Below, one piece after another: positions 1 to 17,954 of a DNA stretch of 64,000 bases (its first letter is position 1; the number at the start of each line of letters is the position of its first letter). The notes beneath the pieces were generated by a model. The model was not told the origin of the DNA and did no database searches. It saw only the letters and a list, made by a program, of their open reading frames with translations. Position numbers and translations under genes: made by a program. The stretch covers positions 70,992,252-71,056,251 of the forward strand of contig CM055097.1 in NCBI GenBank assembly GCA_029204225.1, given 5' to 3'. The DNA comes from Diphasiastrum complanatum. Taxonomy: Eukaryota > Streptophyta > Lycopodiopsida > Lycopodiales > Lycopodiaceae.

Positions 1-276
1 CGTACTCATGCTCCTCACCTTAGCCCACTTTCAAAATTTTGCAAGCACAACACAAATTGCATAGAATCTTCATAATGCAAGTTTTTTGCAATGTGAGTTA
101 AAGTTTATGATATGTACATCTGTAATATATGGTGCAAATATTTGTTTCTTTCAAAATTTAGAGCGTTGTTATTATTATTTCGTTATTTTTATCTATTTCT
201 AAATTCTAATTACAAATCAGGTTTAGAATTAGGTCTAATTCCAGGTTTCATTTTTAGGGTTTGGGGATCATGAGAG

Positions 277-350
277 GGGGAGAGAGAGAGCTTTCTTAAT
301 GTCTGTAAATTGCCCCAAGGTATGTAAGATGAGTAGTACATGTCAGGTGT
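277..350 (-). repeat. LTR-tail-like repeat, copy 1
   Basis: On the minus strand this reads TTACATACC, then a GCAATTTACAGACATTAAG-like block, then a short (CT)n run. The same order (TTATATGCC, CAATGGAAAAGACATTAA, CTCTC) occurs at 1954-2015 (minus) and 6778-6858 (plus). TATA-like box, CATTAA block and CT-rich run is the usual R/U5 arrangement of plant copia LTRs, so I read it as an old LTR remnant. That assignment is inference. Confidence 0.4.
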
Positions 351-1626
351 GATAAACAATTGATAGAGCTTCAGCCATAGGCTAAAGTCTCTAAGCAGCT
401 AAAAAAATAAAGGAATGGACTTTCATAGATGAAAGTCTTTGGGTACCTTTTGGAACCAAAAGGTTACAGGTACATAAGACTAGTACTTTAGAAGTATGAT
501 AAGATTCGTATGGGAGCAGAAAATATCTCCATAAACAAACTAACTTAGTATTTAACAATTATTCTAATTGAAAATCGTGATAGTATAATAAAACAATGGT
601 GCTAACTAGCATGTCCGGATGTGTAGACATGTGCAGGTGTGCTCAGGAGTCAGTTTTTGCTTGCTAAAGAAAGTCGTGATAGATAGGGTCGGTGTGGGTA
701 TTGTAGATGCTGGTGGGAGATGTCCTCTCCTATTTGAATGCTTGTAGACTGTTGAGCGCTCCTAATCGCCATAACATCCCGTGTCGTCGATCTCGGTGTC
801 AATGTCGGCCCTAGAAAGTATATCTGTCTCATTCTCTGATGGTATCTCTGATCCAATGTCTTCCTTGGAGTGTCTCCTTGTGAAGAAAGATGCGACATGG
901 AGCTGGGGGTCTTGGTCTTTGTTCTAATCATGCTGACACAGCTTTCTACGTAAAAAGAATGTCTTGTAACATCAAGGTGACGCATCGTGGGTCATCATAT
1001 GGGATAAGAGATCACGAAGTGACTGGAGAATCTGGAAAAGGCAATAATATTCCCCTCTAATCTCCTAATATATAGGGCATTTGGAGATAAAGTGCTCCTC
1101 AGACTCAACCTCGTCCAATTTGCACCACTGATAGATCCTACTCTGTCGGGAAATACCTTGAAGTGTCTGGATTCCACGTACAGCTGGTGTAACCTAGAAT
1201 TGTCCCAATGTGAAGTGGAGGTAGTGTGAAAGTCCACTATCTAGGTTTTGTGGTAATATTGGGTCTCTCGAACTGTGTCTAGTTCCTAGAAACACAGCCA
1301 TGGAGGATTCAAGGACATCAAATAGCTTACACTTACTCAGGGCATCCCAAATATGCTAGAAGCGCCAACCAATGTTGCAGGGCCCTTCCTCATCTTGGCT
1401 GGAGCCGCATGTCTCATATTGAAGATAGGACAAATAAAGAGTACCCCCAAATATGTATATAAGAGGACACCGCCTCCAATGGCTGACCACCTAGAGTGAA
1501 CACTTGCTGTCGTGTATAGGCTCTGGAAGTGTTAGAGATCATAACCTAAGTCTTCTTGTTGTTAATCGGCAAACACTATTCGGTTTTGAACAAGTTGAGT
1601 CTATCCAAGTGTCTTTGTGGTCCTGC

Positions 1627-1628
<2 letters not shown>

Positions 1629-1706
<78 letters not shown>
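1629..1706. repeat. (GA)39 microsatellite
   Basis: Uninterrupted GA dinucleotides, followed by a GA-rich flank to about 1765. The long Arg-Glu and Ser-Leu open frames across it are translations of the repeat, not genes. Confidence 0.98.
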
Positions 1707-1708
<2 letters not shown>

Positions 1709-1892
1709 TGTGAAGGAGAGGTGGAGAGATGATTTTGATGGAGAGTGAAGGAGAGAGAGAGAGAGGATAGAGCTGCGTGAAGGAGAGCTGGAGGAGGGAG
1801 ATGCTTTTTTGGTTTTTTAGGGTTTTTGGCTTTTAGGGTTAGGGTTTTTAAGGTTCTGAGATGAGAAATAGCCATAAAGTGAGGTGTTGGAG

Positions 1893-1895
<3 letters not shown>

Positions 1896-1953
<58 letters not shown>
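1896..1953. repeat. (GA)29 microsatellite
   Basis: Pure GA array directly abutting the LTR-tail-like repeat at 1954-2015. On the minus strand the repeat order is TATA-like box, CATTAA block, then the expanded CT tract, so the array grew from the CT-rich U5-like segment. Confidence 0.97.
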
Positions 1954-1955
<2 letters not shown>

Positions 1956-2015
1956 TTGATTAATGTCTTTTCCATTGCAAAAGGCATATAAGACTGAAAC
2001 AGTACGTCAAGAGAT
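1954..2015 (-). repeat. LTR-tail-like repeat, copy 2
   Basis: On the minus strand it reads GTCTTATATGCCTTTTGCAA followed by GGAAAAGACATTAATCAAG and then (CT)n. It is closely similar, base by base, to 6785-6845 on the plus strand inside an INO80 intron. Confidence 0.45.
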
Positions 2016-2221
2016 GGAAAAACTAGATGAATCAATGCCGTCAAACCAACAAAGACTAAACAGATCTAACTAGGAAGAGATTAATGGCCAGGATTATATG
2101 GTCCGCAGACCATGTACAGGTTCAACTGGACATCTCCTCAATGCTCTCTCTCTTATTCTAGTTCTGAACACCATCTGGTCCCAAATAACTGGAGTTTATC
2201 CAAGTCTGTACTGTCCTGCAC

Positions 2222-2224
<3 letters not shown>

Positions 2225-2275
<51 letters not shown>
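2225..2275. repeat. (GA)25 microsatellite
   Basis: Pure GA array about 150 bp upstream of the first visible INO80 exon. The flank before it (a TATCCAAGT block then GTCCTGCA) resembles the flank before the 1629 array, so the two arrays may sit in copies of one older repeat. Confidence 0.97.
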
Positions 2276-2277
<2 letters not shown>

Positions 2278-2426
2278 CCACCATGGAAGATTCTTCATTT
2301 GAGTTTCCGCTATTTATGTACAGAAAGGAAACTTTGACATGCTACAAGTGCTCCTAATATTGCTTAATCTGCTGCTCTATATCAAAGCAAAGATCGTCAA
2401 TAACAATTTTTGATACTATTTGCCAG

Positions 2427-8355
<5,929 letters not shown>

Positions 8356-10169
8356 ATTTGGCAGAGCTGTACGGTCTACAAGGTTCTAAATTGTAGCCTT
8401 TCTCATTCCAAGGGCCGAAGTGAATCATCTTGAAGACCCCTGAGTTCCTCCTCATAAGGTTGTAAATGTAAAAGCTGTGAAGCCCTACGAGATAAGTTAT
8501 TATTATTTTTTGCTCAGGAGGAAAAGGTTATGAAATTTTATCCTGTATCCACACATAGGAAATGTATCAAATTATTTGAAGAATGTCAAGGCTTTACTGC
8601 CTTGCATGTTAGAGCCGAACCCGTGAGTCCAATCTGGATAATTTTTCTATTCGTCAAATAACTTTCTCAACGAGTCTTTGAACATTTTTGAGAGGTTGTT
8701 GTGAGTATTAGTTTGTGCTTTTCTGTTCAACATCACCTGCACAGTGGATGGTATGTTTTCTACTCAAGGTCAGTCAAGAATCTGCTCATTGTGGACCTAT
8801 GACAAGAGCCTAATCATTTTTATTTAAAATCTTGGGGGTGGTTGATGAAAGATTATGTTGTAAAGGTCCTTGTACTGAATCATCCAGGAGGGACCATTAT
8901 TGTCCCAATCCCACGCATGTTTGAAGGATTTCTGAGGCACAGCAGCTTGTTCGGATAGATAGTGTAAATAGTGATTTGTTTTTGAGGGCACTATCACATA
9001 ATCTTGAAAATGCTTTGTATCTGGCATGCATAAGTCCAGTCTAAGATGTTTATTCTCTTATATGCTTAGAGCAATGATCCAATTTTTTCTTAAGGTGTGT
9101 TTGCAAACAAATAATCTCTGATCTGTGTCAAAGAGGATAGGCATCAATTATTTTTTTTGTGTATCGAGGTCGGAATACAAAGTATAGAGTTAAGAAATGG
9201 CAGGGGCTATTTATTTACCATGGGATGGGGGGTAAACTCAAAGTTCACCAGCCTGCAACAACTTGCAGCAGCACTTTGCTACTTGCCTTCTTTGCTCATC
9301 TTACTGATGCTTTGATGTGGTTGGCAAATTTTTTATCTTTTTTTGGGAAATCCCGCATCTGATATATTCACCCAATTTTGTATGCAAAATAGCTTTTAGC
9401 AAAGTTTGTATTGCAACTTGCCTTTTATGTGGTCCATTAGAGTCTGTCAAAATGTAAGAAGTGCATGCATATGGCAGAAGTGAACGTTTGATCAAATGAT
9501 TGAGTTCAACGACTGCCTGCAAACAATCCTCAAGAGCCCTGGGAACATACGAAGAATATGCCAATTTCTGTGCCTATGATAGTTCAAGCTTTTATCAAAA
9601 TTGGTCAAAGCAACAAGTTTATTATTGAATTTATGGCAAACCATATTGACAGCCTTCTCTCAAAACAAATTTCTTGTTGCCACTCGTACTCCTACATTTC
9701 CACCATTCCGTACCATGTCCAATTGCGTATTCTTCCATAGCCAACTCATCCAACCGTTTTACACACAATGATGCCTTGTTGCAGCTGCTATTAGATTCAC
9801 AGATCTGGTATCACATGAAGCATGGAAAGACTATAATTATTGATGAACAATGAACAGCCTCTTTAAAAAATTACTAGATACAATCGTAGGAGCTCGAGCA
9901 TCTCAACAATCAAAAGCTACAAATGAGTGTCTTTTATTTCTTTGAACATATTTCTAGGAAACAATGGAAATTTTCAAGAATTTGAAGAAGTAATATGCCT
10001 AATCGCTAGGTGCACTACAAATGTGATAATATAAAAGTAGACTTAGTCAGCAGACTAGGGCCAGTTGGGTTTTTGAGAATAGAGTTGCTATGTGGAGTTT
10101 TGATTTGGACTGCTTACTGTGCAAATTTTTTGTCTACGTTGATTTGTGATCCTATGATTCATAAAATTG
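8356..10169. other. INO80 3' flank and intergenic DNA
   Basis: The start holds the INO80 3'UTR. No coding family is recognisable in the remainder, and open frames are shorter than 90 codons. The right part probably includes the 5' LTR of element D, since a primer-site-like motif follows at 10170, but I could not find its start. Confidence 0.4.
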
Positions 10170-11424
10170 AACTTGGTATCAAACGGGCATAGTAGAGAGT
10201 GGTCGTCAAGGAGAGCTTTAGAACAATGGATTTTTTCGAGTTGGAAGATTGTGGCAATAAGTAAGCGGAAACCGGAGCACTAGTATATGGAGGCTTGTTG
10301 AGCTCATGATTGATTGCTTAAGCTTTGTGCATAGCATTAGACGAGAAGAGAATCAATAAAAAACCAAGGAAGTGTAGTTGGTTTTTGGAAAAAAAAATTG
10401 AGTTATTGTTATGTTTATGGAAAAACATCCCTAAGTTTATCGTTTCTCCACCGATTTGAATTCCGTAAAGCCCAGTTACTAGAAAGAGGTCGTTGGAGGG
10501 CCATAGTTGTTTTGTAGAATTTCAGTTTTAACCTTAGTTGCTATCAGCGGAGAAAATTTTGTTCTCTGAGGAAAGAGAAAAGTTTCAAAAGGTTATAAAA
10601 TCCTCAATTCTCCACAGAAAGAGGTGATCCAAGTTGGAGATGGGCAACCCTGGCCATTGCTTCTGATTGCACTAAAAATTAGTCAAAATCGAGTTTGATC
10701 TGTCCAAAACCTTGGTGGAGGGTGCGACCATAGAGAGAAAAAAAAAGCTCTTGGAATAGGTCACGTGTGTCCAGTGTGACTGGCCGCTTTGTGTCTCAAA
10801 GGGTCTAGTGACTCGAGGGCTTGCTTTCGGTTGCCCAGATTCGATTAGAACTGTTGGATCGATGTTTGAATATTGAGGGTCTAGGTCAAAGCATTGTGAG
10901 CCATTAGATCCAAATCAATAGCTACAAACTAATTGAAAGGGCCCAAAGGCCATTGAAGTGCATTTTGGCTTTCAATTTCATTGAAAATTTTAGTTTGAAA
11001 AGGATCAAAGGCCCTAAAATTCATGAAGGGTGGAGTTTCTTCATCGTGAAGAAACAATTCAAAAGATCAAAAAGCCCTATTATTTTTGTTAAGTCTGTTT
11101 TGGGCCAAACGAAATGCTACGGATTTCAAATGAAGGGCATCTAGACTGTACCTGCAAGTACAAAAGGCAAAAATAGAGATTGGAGCGGACAAAGCGTCCA
11201 ATGGATCTCTGAAGTGTTTTCCCCCTTTTGTGGACCAAAGAGTCAGGAGTGTGCGGTGAAGAGCATTTCAAAAAATTTAGGATTCTGGTTGGCAAATTCT
11301 CCATCCAAGTGAGAGGGGAGCCAAGTAAGAAATTTAGGCTTGTCAAAATTATTGAGTTCGGGCATCACCATTGTTCTCAGAATACCTTAATTGGCCTACT
11401 AGTGTAATTTCAGGCAGTTTCGGT

Positions 11425-12240
11425 ATGGCGAACATGGGAGAATCCATTTGGAGCAAAAGTAGCAAATTGGAGGGTATTTCCAACCACTCAGTGTGGAAGT
11501 TTAAAATGTAAAACATCTTTATAGAGAAGGAAATGTGGGATATCGTCACATGGGATAAACGGAGACCTCCAATGAAGTGGACATCAAAGTGTTCAATAGA
11601 AAGGCTAGAAGAGCGCTAACCTTCATCAACTTATCAATGAAGGACCATATCATTGCTCACATCAGTGATGCCGTTGCATCAAGACAAGCTTGGAATATAC
11701 TAAAAGAGCAATTCGAAACGTCAAATCCATCTAGGATCATGTTTTTGAAGTCAAAGTTGAATAATGCTCGAATGGAACAAAGGAGAGCATATTCAGAACT
11801 ACTTGACTAGAGACAACGAGAGACAAATTGCGTTGAATTTGGGGAGCGCATACGTGATGTGGAGCTGGTGGACAATGTAGTGTGACATTGTAGAATCCTA
11901 TCAAATGTCTATGAGCAGAATAACATCAAGGGAGAGATTGTCGACCTTTGATGAATCCATAGGAATCTTGATGCAGAAAGAGTAGAGAAGGGAGATGATT
12001 AAGGCTTGACGCCAAAATACTGATAATTAGGCACTTGCAACATGCCAAAGACAAGGCAAAGGGCAAAAAGAAGGCAAAACAATACTATCTCAAGGCTTAC
12101 GAGGATGAACGATCGTCCACAGTAAGACCAAAAAGAAGGGTAAGTGCTTCTTTTGTGGCAAAAAGAGTCATTGGAAAAGTGAATTATGCAAGTATCTAAT
12201 TGAATTAAACAAGGGGAAACCAAAACACGCTGATAACCTT
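11425..12240 (+). pseudogene. Copia gag pseudogene (element D)
   Basis: It starts MANMGESIWSKSSKLEG and shows the copia gag pattern: SVWKFKM, WDIV, then RRALTFINLSMKDHIIAHIS, AWNILKEQFE and MFLKSKLNNARME. There is a stop after the FKM motif, a frameshift near 11570 and further stops at 11808 and after. A CCHC-type knuckle (CFFCGKKSHW...C) lies near 12144-12189. Of the copies here in which the knuckle can be read, only this one keeps the first cysteine. Confidence 0.75.
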
Positions 12241-12289
12241 GTTGATGAAGGAGAGGTTGAAGATTCAGGCATATTCTATTTCAGCATTG

Positions 12290-13118
12290 TCATCTATCAG
12301 GAGTATCCGGCCTGGTACATAGATTCGGGAGCCACTAGACACATGGCGAGAAATAAAGATTGGTTCAATGATCTAAATAAAAGAGCTGAATAATGGAACG
12401 TCAGTTTCACAAGCAAATGTCGAAGTTTGCAAAATAAAGGGGATTGGAATAGTTTCTCTCCCATTACTTGATGGAAAGAGCAAAATGATCAGAGGTACTC
12501 TACGTACCAAGATTGGAGAAGAATCTACTTCTAGTAGGAGTCATCACCGATAAAAAATTGGAAGGTATAATTTGTACATGATTGTTGCTTTGTAAAGCCT
12601 TACATGAATAAAAATTTGAAGTCATTGCTGATGGAACTATAGAGCCCAAGACGAAGCTATGTAGATTGAATGCTATGATCAAGAGGTAACATGGATTTAT
12701 CTCATCCATTCTATTGCAAACCAAAGGTTCGATCATTTGAACCTAGGAAGCCCAAGTTTGATGAAAAATTTGGAGATGGTGAAAGGATTGCATATGTTGG
12801 AAAATCAACTGAAGGCATTCTGCGAATCATGCATGTATGGGAAACAACATCGAGAGAAATTCAAGCGTGATGGAGTTGTGAGGGCAAAGAACATCTTGGA
12901 TTTAGTCCACACAGATCTATGTGGACCCATGAGGACAATATCTATAGCGGGAGCATATAAGTTTATCACCTTTATAGATGATATGTCTCATAAGACATGG
13001 ATTTATTTTTTGAAAAAAGAAAATTGATGCGTTTGCCACTTTCAAAAGCTTCAAAGCAATGATCGAAAATCAAACAGATAGGAAGCACAAGATCTTGAGA
13101 TCTGATAGTGGAGGGGAG
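12290..13118 (+). pseudogene. Copia protease-integrase pseudogene (element D)
   Basis: The aspartic protease motif WYIDSGATRHM lies near 12313-12345. An HHCC-type integrase N-terminus (DHLNLGS ... FCESCMYGKQ) and core start (LDLVHTDLCGPM, FITFIDDMSHKTWIYF) follow at about 12720-13020. The last recognisable motif is RSDSGGEY at 13099-13116. Stops and frame changes separate the pieces. Confidence 0.75.
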
Positions 13119-13249
13119 TACAACCCCCCCTCCACCTTTGGGCCGCTGGCGCGTTTTGGGGTATAGGGCCCTCTTTTGTCTCGCTCTAAGTTAAAACGAC
13201 TTTTGAAGGCCTTGGAAAGATAAGTATATTTTTTTTGGCAAGATGGAGA
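13119..13249. other. Unassigned GC-rich spacer between elements D and E
   Basis: It begins with a C-run and a GGGCCGCTGGCGCG segment unlike the AT-rich surroundings. It belongs to neither the D integrase nor the E LTR as delimited. Confidence 0.35.
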
Positions 13250-13408
13250 TGTGAAGATTATTAAAATATTATCTTTCATTCTCGAGTTCGGGGTCATGTC
13301 CATGATAATTTCCACTAGATTTCATGTTGTACATATAAGGAGTGTGAATTGAGCACATATCCTTCTAGTGTAGCTCAGATTTGAGTTAGATAGGTTCAAT
13401 TATGATGA

Positions 13409-13620
13409 CATGCAGATGTTTAGATAGCATGCAAAGTCTTACTATATGCATGCAAGCCACATGCAATTAGTGCATGCAACATGCAAAGTAGTTTCCGTGA
13501 TCTACACATGTCTAGGCAATTTTATGAGTTGACATGCAGTACATGCACCATACATGCATGCAGTTACACATGTGGATCTCTGGTAGGTGAATTAGTTCAG
13601 TTAAGTGGACTTTCCATGCA
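13409..13620 (+). promoter_or_regulatory. Cluster of RY motifs (CATGCA) in LTR E
   Basis: Eleven CATGCA hexamers occur in about 210 bp, some overlapping as CATGCATGCA. CATGCA is the core of the plant RY element bound by B3-domain factors of the ABI3/FUS3/LEC2 type. That this cluster is a functional enhancer is inference. Confidence 0.6.
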
Positions 13621-13791
13621 ACTCCACTGTAGGAATTCAAGTCTCTCTCATGTAGGGAAAGCTGGGCATGTTTTGCCATATTGTGAATATTGAGATTTTG
13701 GTGTTTTGGACTCATTCTCTCTCTACCCGAGTTTTCTATGTATGATTTTCTCTCTCTACCCGAGAGCAGCCTCTTTTTCCCATACTGAACA

Positions 13792-13861
13792 CTTAGAATT
13801 ATTTCTGACATTCATTTCTCATAGTGCTTAGAATTATTTCTGACATTCATTTCTCATAGTG
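13792..13861. repeat. 35-bp perfect tandem duplication
   Basis: Two identical adjacent 35-bp copies, at 13792-13826 and 13827-13861, within LTR E. This indicates a recent local duplication. Confidence 0.95.
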
Positions 13862-14014
13862 AAGAGTTAGATTTTTTCATCAGATGTATGCCATTGTGCT
13901 CTTGCCTTAGATTTTTCAAGCATAATGTTCTTTGATCAATTTTGTGCAATCACAACACCTCAGTAAGATCCTGTAGGGTGTGTGGTGAAGTTCACACCTG
14001 CTAAAAACTTCACA

Positions 14015-14026
14015 TGGTATCAGAGC
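14015..14026 (+). promoter_or_regulatory. Primer-binding site of element E
   Basis: TGGTATCAGAGC, complementary to the 3' end of plant initiator tRNA-Met, starts immediately after the LTR terminal CA. Confidence 0.9.
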
Positions 14027-14790
14027 TTCATGCTTTGAAGAGGTGAGGGTGTATACATCAGATCATCAGTGTTTTTGCTTGCAGGAACTTGAATTTTGGA
14101 GAAGGATTCAAACTCGCTGAGAAACAAGCAATCTGTGGACCATAAGTGGATCAAATCAAGGCTGATCTGATCTAGCGGAGCTCTGTACAGAAAGAGAACT
14201 CACACGTGTGAAATCAGCCCTCATTAATGAGTGCTACTTCTCAAGGAATGATCCAAATTTAATGTTCTATAACTTGTTGGATAGGTATTGGAGAGTAGAA
14301 TGTGTTGCTATTGTTTTTGAATCAATTTGATTTGTTTTTAGAAGATTCTTGGGCAATCAGAGAGTTTGAGAGGGTACTCAACTCATGGGATATGCCAAAG
14401 TAAACACACATCTATCTTTTTCACCATTTTCATCAATTTTCACTGTCAATCAAGTAGGATTGGATAGAAGTGAGTATTCTGAGGTCTTAGACTTTTCATT
14501 TCGCACATATTACTGTGTTTGAGTTGAAAGTAAGTTCCTATAGAGTTTATCAATTCATTGAAACTCGTGGGAGTGATAGACTTCTTGCTTGCATGTGCTT
14601 CTTCTTTTGTGACTGAAGCAAGATCCAAATTCAAGATAGATTGATTTTCTGTATTGAGAATTTGTTCTCACATTTGTTGCTAGATTTCATAGGATGGATC
14701 AACATCTATGTTAGATCCTAGATTGAGATAGCAAGTAACATCCTTTCAACTCCATTTTTTTTATCATTACTAGAATTTCTCACCAAGAAG

Positions 14791-15591
14791 ATGTCTTCAT
14801 CTGGTTCACATTTCTTAGAGCACAATGAGAGATTAACATCTTCCAATTATGCAATGTGGAAGATCAGAATGGAATCATTGGTGATTCTACAGGATGTAAT
14901 GGATATTGTGAGTGGAGCTGAAGAAGAACCTGCTGCACCTAATGAAGCTACAACATTCCACAAAAGAACCAGAATTGCCCTTCGTTTTATAAAAATGAAT
15001 GTTACCAATGAAGTGTTAAGAGAGATCAGTACATGCACCACTGCCAAGGAAGCTTGGGATACTCTAAAAACAATCTGTGAAATCAAAATAATTCTAGATT
15101 GCTTACACTTAGAAACCAAATATTTCTAAGTTATCAAAGAGTAGATGAGAGTGCTTCATCATATGTCATGAGAGTTAAGGATCTTCATCAAGGGTTAGCT
15201 GGTATTAGTGATGCTCTTAAGAACACTGAACTTGTTCAAGTAGTCCTAAATGGACTTAGAGATGAGTATGACAATATTGTGCAGACTTATGCTGTTAGAG
15301 AGGATCTTCCATCCTTGGAGACACTGCAAGGTGTTCTCATTGCTGAAGAAAGCAGGAAAGAGAACAAGATGCTGAGGATCAACAGACTTTCATTGATAGA
15401 TGGTGGAGATGACAAAGCACTCTTCATCAGTGACAAGTCAAGAGGCAAGGGCAAAGGACAACAACACTTCAAGAAGGACAAAGCCAAAGAAGGTGGTGAG
15501 GATCAGTCCTCACAAGGTGCAACATCCAGTGGCAAGAAGAAGCTGTCAAAGATCAAGTATTTTTTCTGTGGAAAGAAATTGCCATATCTAG
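14791..15591 (+). pseudogene. Copia gag (element E) with one frameshift
   Basis: It starts MSSSGSHFLEHNERLTSSNY, with YAMWKIRMESL, FIKMNVTNEVLREI and AKEAWDTLK as in other copia gag proteins here. A frameshift near 15090 moves to a frame that stays open to the knuckle: LRNQIFLSYQR, SYVMRVKDLHQGLAGI, LPSLETLQGVLIAEE. The Lys-rich tail ends in KYFFCGKK, half a zinc knuckle with Tyr where the first Cys should be. An internal deletion then joins this, in frame, to the end of the protease region. Confidence 0.8.
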
Positions 15592-16095
15592 GTGCAAAAA
15601 GGTCAATCTATACTGCTAATGATGTAGAGTGTAGGATTTAAGGAATAGGTAGCATTCCATTATATGCATCATCATCAAAATCTTTTTGCTTACATGATGT
15701 ACTGTATGTACCTAGATTGACTAAAAATCTCATTAGTGTAGGACAGTTGTTTGATAGTGGATTGGATGTCAAGTTTCAAGTTGACAAGTGTATAATCTCA
15801 AGAGAAAATGAAGTTATTGCTAGAGGATCTAGAACTGGTAAGTTGTACAAACTAGATTCTAGGGAGAGTGCTAACATTTCAGATATTGCTTATGAGACCA
15901 AGGTTCTACAGGAGGATCTGTGGCATAAGAGATTGGGTCATCCCAATTTCAAAGCCATGCAATCTATGGTCAAAGAAGGAAAAGCAGTTGGACTACCAAA
16001 AACACTGTCAAAGGAGCTTCTACCTTGTGAAGCTTGTGTGCTGGCAAAGTCACACAGAAGGCCTTTTCCTAGATCAAGTATCAAGACAAAGGGGG
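15592..16095 (+). pseudogene. Copia protease remnant and integrase N-terminus (element E)
   Basis: After the deletion junction come SIYTANDVECRI, a stop, then LHDVLYVPRLTKNLISVGQL and the integrase zinc domain WHKRLGHPNF ... LPCEACVLAKSHRRPF. The DSGA protease active site is missing. Copia sequence stops near 16095, and the sequence to about 16225 is not recognisable. Integrase core, RT and RNase H are absent. Confidence 0.75.
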
Positions 16096-16225
16096 TGCGG
16101 TTGAATACGTTCGCCACGGTTCAAGGGTGGAGGCAGTCGGTGTTCGGTTTGTTGCGATGCAAGAGTGGATGTGGTTGGGATGCAGTCGCTACGATTCAAG
16201 GCGGTTGCTACGGTCCAATGTGATG

Positions 16226-17150
16226 TAAGCTACAGTGGAGATAACTTCGGCCCAGAAGCTCTTGGGCAGTGATGCATGCACCAACATACATTTAGCTTAT
16301 TCAACTAGAGTACGGGTCTTCCTCTCGGCCAAGCCATTTTACTAAGGAGAATAAAGAGTGATAAATTGCTTCTCAATGTCTTGGCTTTGGCAGTACTCCT
16401 TAAATTTGATAGAGATGTACTCGCCACCGTTGTCAGACCTCACGACTTTGATCATCCTTCCAATCTCTTTTTCTGCACGCTCCTTGAAAATTCTGTAGCA
16501 ATTAAAAGCTTATGATATCTTCTTGATAAAATCCACCATAGTTCTTCTGGAGAATTCATTGATAAAAGTTATGAAATACTTTGCATACTATCAAAGAAGG
16601 ATTCTACATCGGGCCACAAATGTCTATATGTACAACATCTAACAATCCTCTAGCAGTATGTTGATGCCTTGATCTAAATGGTTTTCTAGTTTGTTTACCA
16701 ACTAAACAGTCTTGACAGACAAGTAATTCGACTTTATTATCAAGATAGTCTAGATCAAGAACAATAGAATGTTTAGACATTTGTTGTACAGAAGCATGAT
16801 TCAAGTGACCAAGTTTATAATGCCAAAGTAAACTTCTATGTGCATTGATCACATTCGAATTCTACTTTATGTCCTAGATCTGTGATTTTGCTTACAGAGA
16901 GTAGATTTGAACTTAATCTTACAGTACCTTCACCTTTAATAGCTTGTGTGCTATTGTCGCCAAGGTGAACATATTTGTTGGTACTGTAGGGTGTAGGACT
17001 CGAAACAGCCAATGAGACTGGTCATATGTTGAGTGGCACCGGAATCCAGGAACCAAGAACTATCGTTGGATGCTCCTTGATGGTTGGTCATGAAAGCATC
17101 ATGATCCGCTTCTTGAATGGGCTATGGAGCTTCTATAGCTGCATTGGCTA
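16226..17150 (-). pseudogene. Copia protease-integrase remnant (element K)
   Basis: Reading leftward on the minus strand: protease motif WFLDSGATQHMT near 17030-17060, integrase HHCC domain (WHYKLGHLNHASVQQ ... CQDCLVGKQTRKPF) at about 16670-16830, GLLDVVHIDICGPM, then core pieces RSDNGGEYIS and LPKSFWAEVISTVAYI down to about 16226. Several frame changes and stops are present. RT and RNase H are missing. Confidence 0.75.
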
Positions 17151-17418
17151 CTTGATTTGACTGTCTCTTGTTGCTGTTATTTGCTTGTAGTATCCGATAG
17201 TCTTGAAATTAATCCACTCTACTTCCACAACATAAACAAGAAAACAAGAAATCTACTCTAATTCCACAGCCACACAAAGATGGATGTGCAAGCTCATAAT
17301 AGAATCACTCAAGAAAGCCATTATGAACAAGGAGCCTTCAAGAATGCCACAACTCATGGAGGATCTTCTCTATTCAATTCAAGAGAATGACATTACAAGT
17401 AAGGCTCCCTAACAAGAA

Positions 17419-17444
17419 GGGGGGGGGGGGGGGGGGGGGGGGGG
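17419..17444. repeat. Poly-G tract (26 G)
   Basis: An uninterrupted run of 26 G on the plus strand in AT-rich surroundings. Length may be affected by sequencing or assembly. Confidence 0.9.
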
Positions 17445-17954
17445 CTGCTCTTAAATAAGCCAATGAGTTGCCTATGTGGCAATTCCTCAATTTACAAATT
17501 ACAAGTGGAATAAGTTCCTCCAGTAGAGGTCATCATCAAAAGGTGGCTCACTCTATTTTATTTAAGAGGGGTCTACCACATTTATTACAAATGCCTACAC
17601 ATACTAGCTCCTACATGGTCATTCCTTCTCTTGGGATTCACCATGAGGCTCACATGATTTCGAATTGTTATCCTAGCTAGTATTTCTCTGCTCTCATTCT
17701 CATCCTTCTCTTTTTCCGCAGGGACTTCCTCGGTCTGGGGTGAGAGGTGCTCTTAGAATAGCTTTGGCTCAGCATCTTGGAAATTCCTCATAATCATCCA
17801 ACAATACCAGAACTAAATGATTGAGGAATTTTATAGTTATCGAGAATTTGGTTCAATGGAAAGGTCAGACAGATGATAATGACTCATGGAAGCAGGAAGG
17901 TTGCCTAAAAAGAAAACTTTCCTAACTTTAAGCTCTAAGGACAAAACTTGAATA

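Larger units (their letters stand above)
1..2426. other. Non-coding sequence upstream of the first visible INO80 exon
   Basis: No exon is recognisable here. The stretch ends at the acceptor AG of the first visible INO80 exon, so its right part is intron and it may all be intron, because the helicase first lobe must lie further left. It holds three long (GA)n arrays and two LTR-tail-like repeats. Minus-strand open frames at 650-985 and 995-1237 match no family I know. Confidence 0.5.
10170..13118 (+). mobile_element. Copia element D, degenerate and truncated
   Basis: Order on the plus strand: primer-site-like TGGTATCAAACGGGC near 10170, a long leader, gag from 11425, zinc knuckle, protease, integrase HHCC domain and start of the integrase core. 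The element is cut at 13118, just after the RSDSGGEY motif, where unrelated GC-rich sequence begins. No RT or RNase H remains and no matching 3' LTR was seen. Many stops and frameshifts make it an old copy. Confidence 0.7.
13250..14014 (+). mobile_element. 5' LTR of copia element E
   Basis: It is bounded by a perfect 7-bp terminal inverted repeat, TGTGAAG at 13250 and CTTCACA ending at 14014, with the primer site directly after. It holds a cluster of 11 CATGCA motifs at 13409-13620 and a perfect 35-bp tandem duplication at 13792-13861. No matching 3' LTR is present in the window, so the left boundary rests on the inverted repeat alone. Confidence 0.65.

Noticed and set aside
650-1237. Minus-strand frames of 111 and 80 codons
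   Set aside because: No recognisable domain, composition or splice context; short enough to be chance.
1504-2357. Arg-Glu and Ser-Leu repeat open frames across GA arrays (also 24676-25112 and 59162-59413)
   Set aside because: They are translations of (GA)n microsatellites in any frame and carry no independent coding signal.
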